Source: Blastococcus litoris (lineage in GTDB: Bacteria > Actinomycetota > Actinomycetes > Mycobacteriales > Geodermatophilaceae). Taken from it: a stretch of 64,000 bases of DNA. Below, piece by piece: positions 15,959 through 25,037 of the stretch (its first letter is position 1; every line of letters begins with the position of its first letter). The notes beneath the pieces were generated by a model. It ran no database searches. It worked only from the letters and a program-made list of their open reading frames with translations, and had not been told where the DNA came from. Location: contig NZ_QCZF01000005.1 in NCBI RefSeq assembly GCF_003075095.1, forward strand, positions 1 to 64,000, written 5' to 3'. A program made the position numbers and the translations under genes.

Positions 15959-17575
15959 TCAGGACGGGTCGCCGACCACCCTGTCGCGGCCCTGGCGCTT
16001 GGCCAGGTACAGGTGCCCGTCGGCCCGGCCCAGGAGGTCGGCCGGCGCTGCGGGGGAGCTGCCGGAGGTGCCGGCCGAGCCGATGCTGACCGTCACGGGG
16101 AGGTCGCCGAGCAGCTCGTGCCACGGGTGCGCGGCGACGGTCGCGCGCAGGTCCTCCAGCCGTCCGGCGGCGGCCCGCGGAGCGGCCCCGACCTGCACGA
16201 GGAGGAACTCCTCGCCCCCCATGCGGGCGGCGAACGAGCCGTTCCCCGACGAGCCGGCCTCCTCCAGGAGCTCCGCGACCGCCCGGAGCACCTGGTCGCC
16301 GGCCTCGTGGGAGCGGGTGTCGTTGACGGTCTTGAAGTGGTCGAGGTCGAGCAGTGCCACGGTCACCGGCACGGAGCCCGCGGCGGCGCGCTCGAGCAGG
16401 CGCGGGAGCTGGTCGTCGACGTAGCGGCGGTTGTAGAGCCCGGTCAGCGGATCGCGCAGCGAGAGCTCGCGGTAGCGGCGGGTCTGCCGTCGCGCCTCGG
16501 TGGTCTCGTACATCGCCTGCAGCGCGCGGGCCCGGGCGTCACGCTCGGCGGACTGCAGGTCCATGAGCTCGTCGGTGTAGAGCCGGTGCTCCTCGTAGGC
16601 CAGCCGGAAGTCGCCGGCGGCGGCGTGCAGCTCGGCCTGCTCGCGCCGCGCCCGGACGCGGATCGAGGTCAGCCCGTGCCGCTCGCACCGGCGCACGCAC
16701 TCGTCCAGGGTCGCCTGCGCCTCGTCCAGCGAGCCGCGGCGGCGCCGCACCTCGGCCAGGGTGAGCAGGAAGTCCGCGCCGGCGTCCCCGTCGAGGGTGC
16801 GGTCGAGCACCTCGGGCGCCGTCCCGGGCAGCAACGCCTCCTCGGCGTCCTCGAGCCGGCCGAGCTCCACGAGCGCCCGGCCCACGGTGTCCAGCCGCCC
16901 CACGCTCATCGGCACGTCGTGGCGGGCGGCCAGCTCCTGCAGCTGCGTGCTCCAGACCAGCGCTTCCTCGTACGCGCCGACGACGGTCTCGCAGTAGGCA
17001 CGGTTGTTGAGCACCAGCAGCTGGCGGTCGACGTCGCCCAGCTCCTCGGCCAGCGCCAGGACCGTGTCGTAGCGGTCGCGGGCGGCGACGTCGCCGCCGA
17101 GGCCCAGGCAGTCGGCCAGGCGGGCCAGGTGGTCGATGCGGGTCTCGGGCAGGACGTCGTCGCCGAGCAGGTCCACCGCGCGCACGGCGTGCTCCAGGGC
17201 CAGCGAGAGATCGCCGAGCTCCTGGAAGACCGACGCCAGCACGAAGGAGCTGCGCGCGAGCAGGTGCCGCGCGTCGTGCTCGGTGGCCCAGCGCTGGATC
17301 TCCTGGGCGCGGCGGCCGGCCTCCGCGACGTCGCCCCGCCGGCGGAGCAGGTCGGCGCGCACCAGGCGGGCGCGCTGGGCGAGCTCCGCTGCGCCGAGCG
17401 CCTCGGCCGCGTCGACGGCGCGCGACGCCCGCTCGTCGACGTCGGCACGGTCGAACCGGGAGAGGTTCTCCAGCTCGCCGACGGACAGCGACAGCTCCAG
17501 GACGCCGGGCACGGGCGCGGGCACCGCGTCGCGGCAGCCCTCACCCCCGTTGCGCAGGTCCACGGTGCTGGTCAC
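15959..17575 (-). CDS. TPR-type sensor diguanylate cyclase (GGDEF)
   Basis: 538 residues. Helical TPR-like repeats fill residues ~30-350 (for example ARAVDAAEALG, ALEHAVRAVDLLG, EEALVWSTQLQEL), followed by a linker helix and a GGDEF domain at ~375-530. The active motif is RMGGEEFLL and the metal/loop residues sit in LLDLDHFKTVND, so c-di-GMP synthesis from two GTP is expected. The RxxD inhibitory site normally found just upstream of GGEEF is missing, so product feedback should be weak. There is no membrane segment; the TPR part probably senses a protein. It is divergent from the LLM gene. Confidence 0.88.
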   Translation of the reverse strand: MTSTVDLRNGGEGCRDAVPAPVPGVLELSLSVGELENLSRFDRADVDERASRAVDAAEALGAAELAQRARLVRADLLRRRGDVAEAGRRAQEIQRWATEHDARHLLARSSFVLASVFQELGDLSLALEHAVRAVDLLGDDVLPETRIDHLARLADCLGLGGDVAARDRYDTVLALAEELGDVDRQLLVLNNRAYCETVVGAYEEALVWSTQLQELAARHDVPMSVGRLDTVGRALVELGRLEDAEEALLPGTAPEVLDRTLDGDAGADFLLTLAEVRRRRGSLDEAQATLDECVRRCERHGLTSIRVRARREQAELHAAAGDFRLAYEEHRLYTDELMDLQSAERDARARALQAMYETTEARRQTRRYRELSLRDPLTGLYNRRYVDDQLPRLLERAAAGSVPVTVALLDLDHFKTVNDTRSHEAGDQVLRAVAELLEEAGSSGNGSFAARMGGEEFLLVQVGAAPRAAAGRLEDLRATVAAHPWHELLGDLPVTVSIGSAGTSGSSPAAPADLLGRADGHLYLAKRQGRDRVVGDPS

Positions 17576-17712
17576 AGCAGTCCATCGGCGCGATGTCGTT
17601 GCAGCTTGAGACCTTCTCCGACGTGATCTGGCCCGCAGCGAACAGGGGCCGAGCCGGCCGGCGGTCCTCCCCGGCCGGTGGTGCGGTCGTGGGGGCCTGT
17701 TTGACTCGGCCC

Positions 17713-18741
17713 ATGCACCTGGGCATCGACAGCTTCGTCTCGGCGGTCACCGACCCCTCGACCGGCCGGGTGGTCGGCCCGGCCGAGCGGATGGAGCACC
17801 TGCTCGAGGAGATCGAGCTCGCCGACCGGGTGGGCCTCTACTCGTTCGGCATCGGCGAGCACCACCGCAGCGAGTACTACGACTCCGCCCCGCCGGTGAT
17901 CCTCGCGGCCGCGGCGGCGCGGACCTCCCGCATCCGGCTGGGCAGCGCGGTCGCCGTCCTGAGCGCGGCGGACCCGGTGCGGGTGTTCCAGCAGTTCGCG
18001 ACCCTGGACCTGATCTCGAAGGGCCGCATCGACCTCGTCGTCGGCCGCGGGTCGTTCACCGAGGCCTTCCCGCTGTTCGGGCTCAGCCTGCGCGACTACG
18101 ACGAGCTGTTCGCGGAGAAGCTCGACCTGCTGCTGCGCATCCGGGAGTCCGAGCACGTCACCTGGTCCGGGCGGCACCGCCCGCCGCTGACCGGGCAGGG
18201 CGTCTACCCGCGGCCGGTGCAGGACCCGCTGCCGATCTGGGTGGGGGTCGGCGGGACGCCGGAGTCCTTCGTCCGCGCCGGGCTGCTGGGTCTGCCGCTC
18301 ATGGTGGCGATCATCGGTGGCCAGCCGCGCCAGTTCGGTCCGCTGGTCGACCTGTACCGCCGGGCCGGCGAGCAGGCCGGGCACCCGCGGGAGCGGCTGC
18401 AGGTCGGGCTGCACGTGTTCGGGTTCGTCGCCGAGAGCACGCAGGCCGCCGCCGACACGATCTACCCCGGCTGGCACGAGATGTTCGAGAAGGTCTCGCG
18501 CGAGCGCGGTTTCGCCCCGCCGTCGCGTGCCCAGTTCGACGCGACCAGCGGCCCCGACGGCGCCTTCTTCATGGGCGACCCGGAGACGGTGGCCGAGAAG
18601 CTGGTGCGGATCGCCGGCCAGCTCGGCGGGGTCGACCGGATCTCGCTGCAGATGACCAACCCGCGGCTGGCCCACGCCGACCTGCTGCGCGGCATCGAGC
18701 TGCTGGGCACCGAGGTGGCGCCCCGCGTGCGCGAGGGCTAG
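17713..18741 (+). CDS. LLM-class flavin-dependent oxidoreductase
   Basis: 342 residues in the luciferase-like (bacterial luciferase/F420) TIM-barrel family. Recognisable blocks are FGIGEHHRSEYYDSAPPVILAA, LGSAVAVLSAADPVRVFQQFATLD, GRIDLVVGRGSF, and the late region PLPIWVGVGGTPESF. Members use FMN or F420 to oxidise small molecules, and the substrate is unknown. I start at the ATG at 17713, where conservation begins; the frame is open 120 bases further upstream through Arg-rich, non-conserved sequence. Its stop shares the palindrome CTAG with the convergent ligase stop. Confidence 0.88.
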   Translation: MHLGIDSFVSAVTDPSTGRVVGPAERMEHLLEEIELADRVGLYSFGIGEHHRSEYYDSAPPVILAAAAARTSRIRLGSAVAVLSAADPVRVFQQFATLDLISKGRIDLVVGRGSFTEAFPLFGLSLRDYDELFAEKLDLLLRIRESEHVTWSGRHRPPLTGQGVYPRPVQDPLPIWVGVGGTPESFVRAGLLGLPLMVAIIGGQPRQFGPLVDLYRRAGEQAGHPRERLQVGLHVFGFVAESTQAAADTIYPGWHEMFEKVSRERGFAPPSRAQFDATSGPDGAFFMGDPETVAEKLVRIAGQLGGVDRISLQMTNPRLAHADLLRGIELLGTEVAPRVREG

Positions 18742-20273
18742 CCGAGCATCGCGCGGATCGTGTCGACGGTGTCGGCCTCGGCCGCCGTCTTGTCCGGCCG
18801 GTAGCGGAGCACCCGGGCGAAGCGCAGGGCGACACCGCCGGGGTACCGGGTGCTGCGCTGGGCGCCGTCGAGGGCGATCTCCACGACCAGCTCCGGCCGG
18901 AGCTGCACGCCCCACTCGGTGTGCTCGGCGGCGTGCTCGGGGAAGGTCCGCGTCTGCCACTCGAGCAGCTCGTCGGTCATCCCCTTGAACGTCTTGCCGA
19001 CCATCACCGGCGGGCCACCGTCGGGGTCGCGGGCGCCGAGGTGGATGTTCGACAGCTTCCCGGTGCGGCGGCCGTAGCCCCACTCGGCGCCGATGACGAC
19101 CAGGTCGAGGGTGTGCACCGGCTTGACCTTCTGCCACGCCTTGCCGCGCCGGCCCGCGGCGTAGGGGGCGTCCAGCGCCTTGACCACCACGCCCTCGTGA
19201 CCGGCGCTCAGGGCGCCGTCGAGCACGCCGGCCGCCTCGTCGGGGCCGGGGGAGCGGACGCCGGGCATGCGCAGGGCCGCGTGCTCGTCGTCGGCGAGCA
19301 GCAGGGCGAGGGCGTCGAGCCGGACGTGCAGCGGCTCGTCGAGCAGGTCGCGGCCGTCGAGGTGCAGCAGGTCGAAGAAGAACGGGCTGAGCAGCACCTC
19401 GTCCGTCGCCCTGTCGTCCGGGAGACTGCCGAAGCGGCTCATCGTGTCCTGGAACGCGCGCGGCCGGCCGTCGTCGTCCAGGGCCAGTGTCTCGCCGTCC
19501 AGGACGGCGGTGGTGCAGGGCAGCGCCCGGACCCGCTCGACCAGCTCCGGGACGCCGTCGGTGACCTCGCGGAGGGTGCGGGTCCAGACGCGCACCTCGT
19601 CGCCGTCGCGGTGGACCTGGATGCGGGCGCCGTCGAGCTTGAACTCCACGGTGACGTCGGGGCCGAGGTCGGCGAGCGCCGCGTCCAGGGAGGAGCCGGG
19701 GCTGGCCAGCATCGGGCGCACCGGGCGGCCGACCTCCAGTCGGACGGCGCCCAGGGCCTCGACCCCGCCGGCGAGCGCGGCGGCCGCCGTCGCGTCCAGC
19801 CGGCCGGAGAGCATGAACGCCCGGCGGACGCTCGCAGCGGGGACGTCGGCCGCCGTCGCGACCGCGTCCAGGACCACTCCCTCCAGTGCCCCCTGCCGCA
19901 GCTCACCGCCGATGAGCCGGATCAGGAACTGCTGCTCGTCGGCGGTGGCGGCCGCCAGCAGCGAGGTGAGGACGGCGTCGCGCCGGGCGGCCGACCCCGC
20001 GCCGGTGGTGCCGGCGAGCTCGGCGAGGGCGCCGTCGACCGCGGCCACGGTCAGCGACGGGCTGTCCGCGGGGGAGCCGCCCAGCCGGGACAGGGTGCGC
20101 CACCCGACGCCGAGCCGGCCCTGCCGGACCTCGCCGGACAGCCACGCGGTGACCGGCCGGACCTCGTCCGGGCCCGCGGCCCGCAGCAACTCCGCGATCG
20201 TGCCGGCCTTCGCGGTGCGCGACCGGGTGGCCGCCACGGCAGCGGAGGCGGTGACGACGTCGCTGAGCAGCAC
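18738..20273 (-). CDS. ATP-dependent DNA ligase (actinobacterial LigB type)
   Basis: 511 residues, close to the ~507 of mycobacterial LigB. An N-terminal DNA-binding domain (ASAAVAATRSRTAKAGTIAELL, then FLIRLIGGELRQGALEG) precedes the nucleotidyltransferase domain, where the adenylated lysine is in EFKLDGARIQVH (about residue 222). Further motifs are AVLDGETLALD, FDLLHLDGRDLL, GHEGVVVKALDAPY and KAWQKVKP, followed by an OB domain. It seals nicks using ATP and backs up the NAD-dependent LigA. No Ku or LigD gene is nearby, so this is not an NHEJ operon. The start is the GTG at 20273; the open frame upstream is not conserved. Confidence 0.92.
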   Translation of the reverse strand: MLLSDVVTASAAVAATRSRTAKAGTIAELLRAAGPDEVRPVTAWLSGEVRQGRLGVGWRTLSRLGGSPADSPSLTVAAVDGALAELAGTTGAGSAARRDAVLTSLLAAATADEQQFLIRLIGGELRQGALEGVVLDAVATAADVPAASVRRAFMLSGRLDATAAAALAGGVEALGAVRLEVGRPVRPMLASPGSSLDAALADLGPDVTVEFKLDGARIQVHRDGDEVRVWTRTLREVTDGVPELVERVRALPCTTAVLDGETLALDDDGRPRAFQDTMSRFGSLPDDRATDEVLLSPFFFDLLHLDGRDLLDEPLHVRLDALALLLADDEHAALRMPGVRSPGPDEAAGVLDGALSAGHEGVVVKALDAPYAAGRRGKAWQKVKPVHTLDLVVIGAEWGYGRRTGKLSNIHLGARDPDGGPPVMVGKTFKGMTDELLEWQTRTFPEHAAEHTEWGVQLRPELVVEIALDGAQRSTRYPGGVALRFARVLRYRPDKTAAEADTVDTIRAMLG

Positions 20274-20318
20274 GGGGCCATCGTGGCAGTGACCGCGGGC
20301 GCAGGTCAGGATGGGCCC

Positions 20319-21545
20319 ATGGCCGACCAACGGAGCTTCGACCTGGCAGTCTTCGGCGCGACCGGTTTCGTCGGGAGGCTGCTCGCCGCCTACCTGGCCG
20401 ACCACGCCCCCGAGGGCACGCGGATCGCCCTGGCCGGGCGGTCCCGCAGCCGCCTGCTCGAGGCCCGGGCCGCGCTCCCGGCGGCCGCGCGCGAGTGGCC
20501 GGTCGTCGAGGCCGACTCCGGGGACCCCGCGTCCCTGGCCGCGCTGGCGGGGCAGACGCGGGTCCTCGCCACCACGGTCGGGCCCTACGCCCGCTACGGC
20601 ATGCCGGTGGTCGAGGCGTGCGCCGCGGCCGGGACGCACTACGCCGACCTCACCGGTGAGGTGCTGTTCGTCCGCGAGGCGATCGACCGGGTGGACGCCG
20701 TCGCGCGGGGGACCGGCGCGCGCATCGTGCACGCCTGCGGCTACGACTCGATCCCGTCCGACCTCAGCGCCTACCTGCTCGCCGAGCGGGCCCGGGCGGA
20801 TGGCGCGGGCGGGCTGTGCGACGTCCGGCTCGTCGCCACCCTCCGCGGCGGGTTCAGCGGCGGCACGATCGACTCGATGCGCGCCCAGGTCGAGGCGCTG
20901 CAGGAGGACCCGTCGCTGCGCCGGGTCGCCGGGCACCCTTACGCGCTCAGCCCTGACCGGGCCGCCGAGCCGGACACCCGGCAGCCGCGCGACGCCGTCC
21001 CGCCCGCCCGCACGGACGACGGCCGGTGGACCGCGCCGTTCGTGATGGCGCCGTTCAACACCCGGATCGTCCGGCGCAGCAACGCGCTGCAGGACTGGGC
21101 GTACGGCCGCGGGTTCAGCTACGGCGAGGTGATGGGGGTCGGCCGGGGCCCGGTCGGCGCCGTCACCGCCGCCGGGCTCACCGCAGGGCTGGCCGGCACG
21201 CTGGCCGCGATGAGCTTCGGGCCCACCCGCGCCGTGCTCGACCGCGTGCTGCCGGCGCCGGGGACCGGGCCCAGCGAGGAGGTCCGGCGGAAGGGCTGGT
21301 TCCGGATGACGGTGGACGCCACGACGGAGAGCGGCCGCCGCTACCGCGCCGTCGCCGGCGGGCAGGGCGACCCCGGATACGCCGCGACCGCGGTGATGCT
21401 GGGCGAGGCCGGCCTCGCCCTGGCGCTCGACGGCGACCGGCTGCCCGGCCGCGCCGGTTCCCTCACGCCGGCGACGGCGATGGGCGCCGTCCTGGTCGAG
21501 CGGCTGCGGGCGGCCGGCCACACCTACGAGGTGAGCGAGCGCTGA
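20319..21545 (+). CDS. Saccharopine dehydrogenase-like / trans-acting enoyl reductase family protein
   Basis: 408 residues. A Rossmann motif, LAVFGATGFVGRLLAAYLA, opens the protein, and TVGPYARYGMPVVEACAAAGTHYADLTGE follows. That arrangement is typical of the actinobacterial family that includes mycobacterial trans-acting enoyl reductases for phenolic lipids. A hydrophobic stretch near residue 285 (TAAGLTAGLAGTLAAM) may touch membrane. It probably reduces a double bond in a lipid with NADPH. The ATG at 20319 has an AGGATGGG site. It is divergent from the ligase. Confidence 0.82.
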   Translation: MADQRSFDLAVFGATGFVGRLLAAYLADHAPEGTRIALAGRSRSRLLEARAALPAAAREWPVVEADSGDPASLAALAGQTRVLATTVGPYARYGMPVVEACAAAGTHYADLTGEVLFVREAIDRVDAVARGTGARIVHACGYDSIPSDLSAYLLAERARADGAGGLCDVRLVATLRGGFSGGTIDSMRAQVEALQEDPSLRRVAGHPYALSPDRAAEPDTRQPRDAVPPARTDDGRWTAPFVMAPFNTRIVRRSNALQDWAYGRGFSYGEVMGVGRGPVGAVTAAGLTAGLAGTLAAMSFGPTRAVLDRVLPAPGTGPSEEVRRKGWFRMTVDATTESGRRYRAVAGGQGDPGYAATAVMLGEAGLALALDGDRLPGRAGSLTPATAMGAVLVERLRAAGHTYEVSER

Positions 21546-21627
21546 CTGTGTCCGTGTGACACGCGTAACCCATCGGCGAGTCGGCCGTTGTGCTGTCCAA
21601 CAGTCCCCGGCCCCGATGGAGAAGCCC

Positions 21628-22479
21628 GTGCGCCGACTCGCCGCCTGCGTCCTCGCCGTCCTCGCGTTCCTGCTGTTCGGCGCACCGTCGCCGGCCGGTG
21701 CGCACTCGCCCATCCGGTACGTGGCGCTGGGGGACTCCTACAGCGCGGCGTCCGGCGTGCTGCCGCCCGACCCGACGGCGCCGCCGCAGTGCCTGCGCTC
21801 GACGAGCAACTACCCGCACGTCATCGCCGCGGCGACCGGCGCGCAGCTGACCGACGTCACCTGCGGCGGGGCGGACACCGGTGACTACGTCGCGGAGCAG
21901 TACCCGGGGGTCGCCCCGCAGCTCGACGCGCTGGCGCCGGACACCCAGCTGGTCACGATGACCATCGGCGGCAACGACAGCGGGGTGTTCATCAACTCGA
22001 TCGTCCAGTGCGGCGCCGCCGGCCTGTCGACGCTCGGCCAGGGCAGCCCGTGCAAGGACCGGTACGGGTCGTCGTTCGAGGACACCATCCGCAACGTCAC
22101 CTACCCGTCCCTGGTGACGACGCTGCGCGCGGTGCGGGCCGAGGCGCCGCGGGCGCGGGTCGCGATCCTCGGCTACCCGTGGATCATGCCGCGCACCGGC
22201 GGGTGCTTCGACCGGATGCCGGTCGCCGAGGGCGACGTCCCGTACCTGCGCAGCCTTCAGGCGACGCTCAACGACGCCGTCCGGCGCGCGGCCGCCGCGA
22301 CCGGCGTGACCTACGTGGACATGAACCGGGTGTCGGAAGGACATGACGCCTGCGCCCCGATCGGCGTCCGGTGGATCGAGCCGGTGCTGCAGGGCACCAA
22401 CCCGGTCATCGTGCACCCGAACGCGCTGGGCGAGCAGGAGATGGCCGCGCAGGCGATGAGCGTGCTGCGGCTGCGCTGA
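21628..22479 (+). CDS. Secreted SGNH/GDSL hydrolase
   Basis: 283 residues. An N-terminal signal peptide (MRRLAACVLAVLAFLLFGA, cleavage near PAGA-HS) is followed by block I GDSYSAASG with the catalytic Ser, block III IGGNDSG and block V HPNALG with the catalytic His. Several cysteines fit disulfides outside the cell. Relatives are lipases/esterases active on the cell surface. The GTG at 21628 is preceded by GGAGAAG. The ATG at 21616 is also in frame but has no binding site. A strong hairpin terminator follows. Confidence 0.9.
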   Translation: MRRLAACVLAVLAFLLFGAPSPAGAHSPIRYVALGDSYSAASGVLPPDPTAPPQCLRSTSNYPHVIAAATGAQLTDVTCGGADTGDYVAEQYPGVAPQLDALAPDTQLVTMTIGGNDSGVFINSIVQCGAAGLSTLGQGSPCKDRYGSSFEDTIRNVTYPSLVTTLRAVRAEAPRARVAILGYPWIMPRTGGCFDRMPVAEGDVPYLRSLQATLNDAVRRAAAATGVTYVDMNRVSEGHDACAPIGVRWIEPVLQGTNPVIVHPNALGEQEMAAQAMSVLRLR

Positions 22480-22484
22480 GACGG

Positions 22485-22517
22485 CGGGGCACCGGCGCGC
22501 GGGGCGCCGGTGCCCCG
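22485..22517 (+). terminator. Strong GC hairpin terminator after the SGNH hydrolase
   Basis: A perfect 14-pair stem (22485-22498 with 22504-22517) and a 5-base loop. A further ACGGC/GCCGT pairing is possible outside it. The T tract is replaced by a C-rich stretch, as is usual in high-G+C Actinobacteria. Confidence 0.75.
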
Positions 22518-22544
22518 CTCTGCCGTCCCCCCGATGATGACGGC

Positions 22545-23747
22545 GTGGACCGGATCGGTGTCGTCGGTGCCGGCATCGTCGGCCTGGCGGTGGCCCGGCG
22601 GCTCGCGGAGCTCCGGCCCGGTGCCCGCATCACCGTGGTGGACAAGGAGGACGACGTCGCCGTCCACCAGACGGGCCGCAACAGCGGCGTGGTGCACGCG
22701 GGCCTGTACTACGCGCCCGGCTCGCTGAAGGCCCGGCTCTGCACGCGCGGGCGCGCCCTGCTGCAGGAGTTCTGCGCCGAGCACGGGCTGGCGTACGAGG
22801 AGGTCGGCAAGCTCGTCGTCGCCCGGAGCGAGGCCGAGCTGCCCGGGCTGGACGAGATCGGGCGGCGCGCCACGGAGAACGGGGTGCCCGGGCTGCGCCG
22901 GCTCTCCGGTGCCGAGCTGCGTGAGGTCGAGCCGGAGGCGGTGGGCGCGGCCGCGCTGCACTCGCCGCGCACCGCGATCGTCGACTTCGCGGCCGTCGCG
23001 CGGGCGATCGCCGGGGAGCTGCGGTCCGGCGGCCACGACGTCCGGCTGGGTTTCGAGGTGACCGGTGTCCGTCGCGATCCGCTCGGGGGAGTGGTGGTCT
23101 CGTCGGGCAGCGAGGAGGTCACGGTCGACCGGCTCGTCGTGTGCGCCGGCCTGCAGACCGACCGGGTGTCGCTGCTGGCCGGTGACGACGCCGAGCCGGC
23201 GATCGTGCCCTTCCGCGGCGAGTACCACCGGCTCGTCCCGGAGCGCACCGGCCTGGTCCGCGGGCTGATCTACCCGGTGCCCGACCCGCGCCTCCCGTTC
23301 CTCGGCGTGCACTTCGCCCGCCGGGTGGACGGCAGCGTCGACATCGTTCCCAACGCCGTGCCGGCCGCGGCGCGCGAGGGCTACGGCTGGGGCACGGTGC
23401 GGTTGCGCGACGTCTGGGAGACCGCGACCTGGCCGGGGGTGCGCCCGCTGCTCCGGAGGTACTGGCGGACCGAGCTGGCGGAGATCCGGGCGTCCCTGTC
23501 GACGCGGCGGTACCTCGCCGCGGCGCGGGAGTTCGTGCCCGCCCTCCGGGACGACGACGTGGTGCGGGCCCCCGCCGGGGTGCGCGCCCAGGCGGTCGAC
23601 CGCGACGGCACGCTGGTCGACGACTTCCGCATCCACCGGGTCGGGCCGGTGGTGACCGTGCGGAACGCCCCCTCGCCCGCGGCGACCTCGGCGCTGGCGA
23701 TCGCGGAGCACGTGGCCGATCAGGTGCTGGACCCACGCACCGGGTGA
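22545..23747 (+). CDS. lhgO: L-2-hydroxyglutarate oxidase
   Basis: 400 residues of the DAO/GlpD FAD superfamily. The dinucleotide fold is IGVVGAGIVGLAVARRLAE, and the LhgO hallmarks are HQTGRNSGVVHAGLYYAPGSLKARLC (residues ~44-69) and the later PFRGEYHRLVP and LGVHFARRVDG. The enzyme oxidises L-2-hydroxyglutarate to 2-oxoglutarate, passing electrons to quinone or O2, and repairs a side product of central metabolism. The GTG at 22545 lies 27 bases after the terminator and lacks a strong ribosome site, so a leaderless transcript is plausible. Confidence 0.9.
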   Translation: MDRIGVVGAGIVGLAVARRLAELRPGARITVVDKEDDVAVHQTGRNSGVVHAGLYYAPGSLKARLCTRGRALLQEFCAEHGLAYEEVGKLVVARSEAELPGLDEIGRRATENGVPGLRRLSGAELREVEPEAVGAAALHSPRTAIVDFAAVARAIAGELRSGGHDVRLGFEVTGVRRDPLGGVVVSSGSEEVTVDRLVVCAGLQTDRVSLLAGDDAEPAIVPFRGEYHRLVPERTGLVRGLIYPVPDPRLPFLGVHFARRVDGSVDIVPNAVPAAAREGYGWGTVRLRDVWETATWPGVRPLLRRYWRTELAEIRASLSTRRYLAAAREFVPALRDDDVVRAPAGVRAQAVDRDGTLVDDFRIHRVGPVVTVRNAPSPAATSALAIAEHVADQVLDPRTG

Positions 23748-23857
23748 CCTCGGGATTCACAGCCGGAGGCGGGGGCTGCTCACAGGTCCACCACAGGCAC
23801 GGTCCCCAATCTGAGCCGGATCGGCCGGGACAGCCCGGCCCGGACCGAGGAGTGCAC

Positions 23858-24451
23858 GTGCGGAAGAAGCTGATCCTCGCCACGACGGCCGGAGTGCTGA
23901 CCCTGGGTGGTGGCCTGGCGTTCGCGGTACCGGCGCTGGCGGACGACGAGACGGCGACGACCCGGGAGGACCGCATCCGCGACGCGCTGGCCGACCTCGT
24001 GGAGGACGGGTCGATCACCGCCGAGCAGGCGGACGAGGTCGCCTCGACGCTGGCCGACGTGGCCGTGGGTGGTCCCGGCGGCGGTCACGGCGGTCCCGGC
24101 GGCGGGTTCCGGCCGGGCCTCTCGGCTGCGGCGACGGCGCTCGGGATGACCGAGGACGAGCTGCGCGAGGCGCTGCGGGCCGACGACACCTCGCTGGCCG
24201 ACGTCGCGCAGGCGCAGGGCGTCGAGGTCGGCGTGCTGGTGGACGCCCTCGTCACCGAGGCGCAGGAGCGGATCGCGCAGGCGGTCGAGGACGGCGACCT
24301 CACCCAGGAGGAGGCCGACGAGCGGCTCGCCGACCTCGAGGCGCGCATCACCGAGCGCGTCAACAGCGACGACCCGGGCCACCACGGACCGGGTGGCCCC
24401 GGTGGCCCCGGTGGCCCCGGTGGCCGCGGCCACCGCGACGCGGAGGACTGA
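23858..24451 (+). CDS. Secreted helical Gly/His-rich hypothetical protein
   Basis: 197 residues. The signal peptide is MRKKLILATTAGVLTLGGG with cleavage near PALA-DD. The mature part consists of helix pairs with the pattern DGSITAEQADEVASTLAD and EDGDLTQEEADERLADLEA, separated by a Gly/His-rich linker. It ends in a Gly-Pro repeat with histidines that might bind metal. Such small exported proteins are widespread in Actinobacteria and uncharacterised. GAGGAG five bases before the GTG at 23858 fixes the start over the GTG at 23852. Confidence 0.75.
   Translation: MRKKLILATTAGVLTLGGGLAFAVPALADDETATTREDRIRDALADLVEDGSITAEQADEVASTLADVAVGGPGGGHGGPGGGFRPGLSAAATALGMTEDELREALRADDTSLADVAQAQGVEVGVLVDALVTEAQERIAQAVEDGDLTQEEADERLADLEARITERVNSDDPGHHGPGGPGGPGGPGGRGHRDAED
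24392..24427 (+). repeat. Four 9-base tandem repeats (Gly-Gly-Pro)
   Basis: GGTGGCCCC occurs three times, then GGTGGCCGC, in frame at the 3' end of the secreted-protein gene. Slippage would change the length of the Gly-Pro tail by whole codons. Confidence 0.85.
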
Positions 24452-24513
24452 CCGCTCCAGCGGCAGCACGACCGAGCGGCGTCGACCCCACGGGCGGCGC
24501 CGTTCCGTCGTCC

Positions 24514-24920
24514 TCAGCTCCGCAGGGGTGTGCTGACGACGATCTCGCTGTCGTCGGGGCGGAAGGTGCGGCATCTCCCGTCGGGTCCTCGCTCGACGCG
24601 GAACCCGTGGTGGACCCATGCGCGAGTGCCGCCCGCACAGGAGGGCCGCGTTCTCCCGCGACGTCTCGCCGCCGGCGATCCAGTGGACCAGGTGGTGGAC
24701 GTCGCACCAGTGCCTCGGGGCGCCGCAGCCGGCGACGACGCAGGCCTGGTCGCGGAGTTCGACGGCCTTGCTCAGGTGCGGCGGGACCACCCGCTCGGTG
24801 CGGCCCAGGTTCAGCGGTGCCCCGTCCCCGTCGGTCAGCACCGGGGTGATCGATCCACCTCCAGGACTCGAACGCCTGCACGAGGACCAGGGGCGTCGAG
24901 CCACGGTCAGCGTCGCGAAC
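24514..24920 (-). pseudogene. HNH endonuclease remnant (13E12/DUF222 family)
   Basis: The minus strand encodes [19 protein letters not shown], then [21 protein letters not shown] and [17 protein letters not shown]. This is the C-terminal HNH part of the 13E12-repeat endonucleases. Directly after LLCGRH (near 24620) the frame breaks: one extra base shifts reading, and the expected tail ([17 protein letters not shown], ending TPLRS and a TGA at 24514-24516) continues in another frame. The N-terminal DUF222 domain is absent, and the sequence before about 24840 is degenerate. The gap between intact genes is 24452-25037; apart from this remnant I see nothing functional in it. Confidence 0.75.
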
Positions 24921-25037
24921 CCCCGCTCAGGGCCCTCTGCACAGCTGCCGTCGGCCGCTCGACAGGGGCGTTCGGGGTGCCGCTCGCCGAGCGATCCGCC
25001 AGGCTGTGCCGGCACCCGCCCACGAACGAGGAGACCC

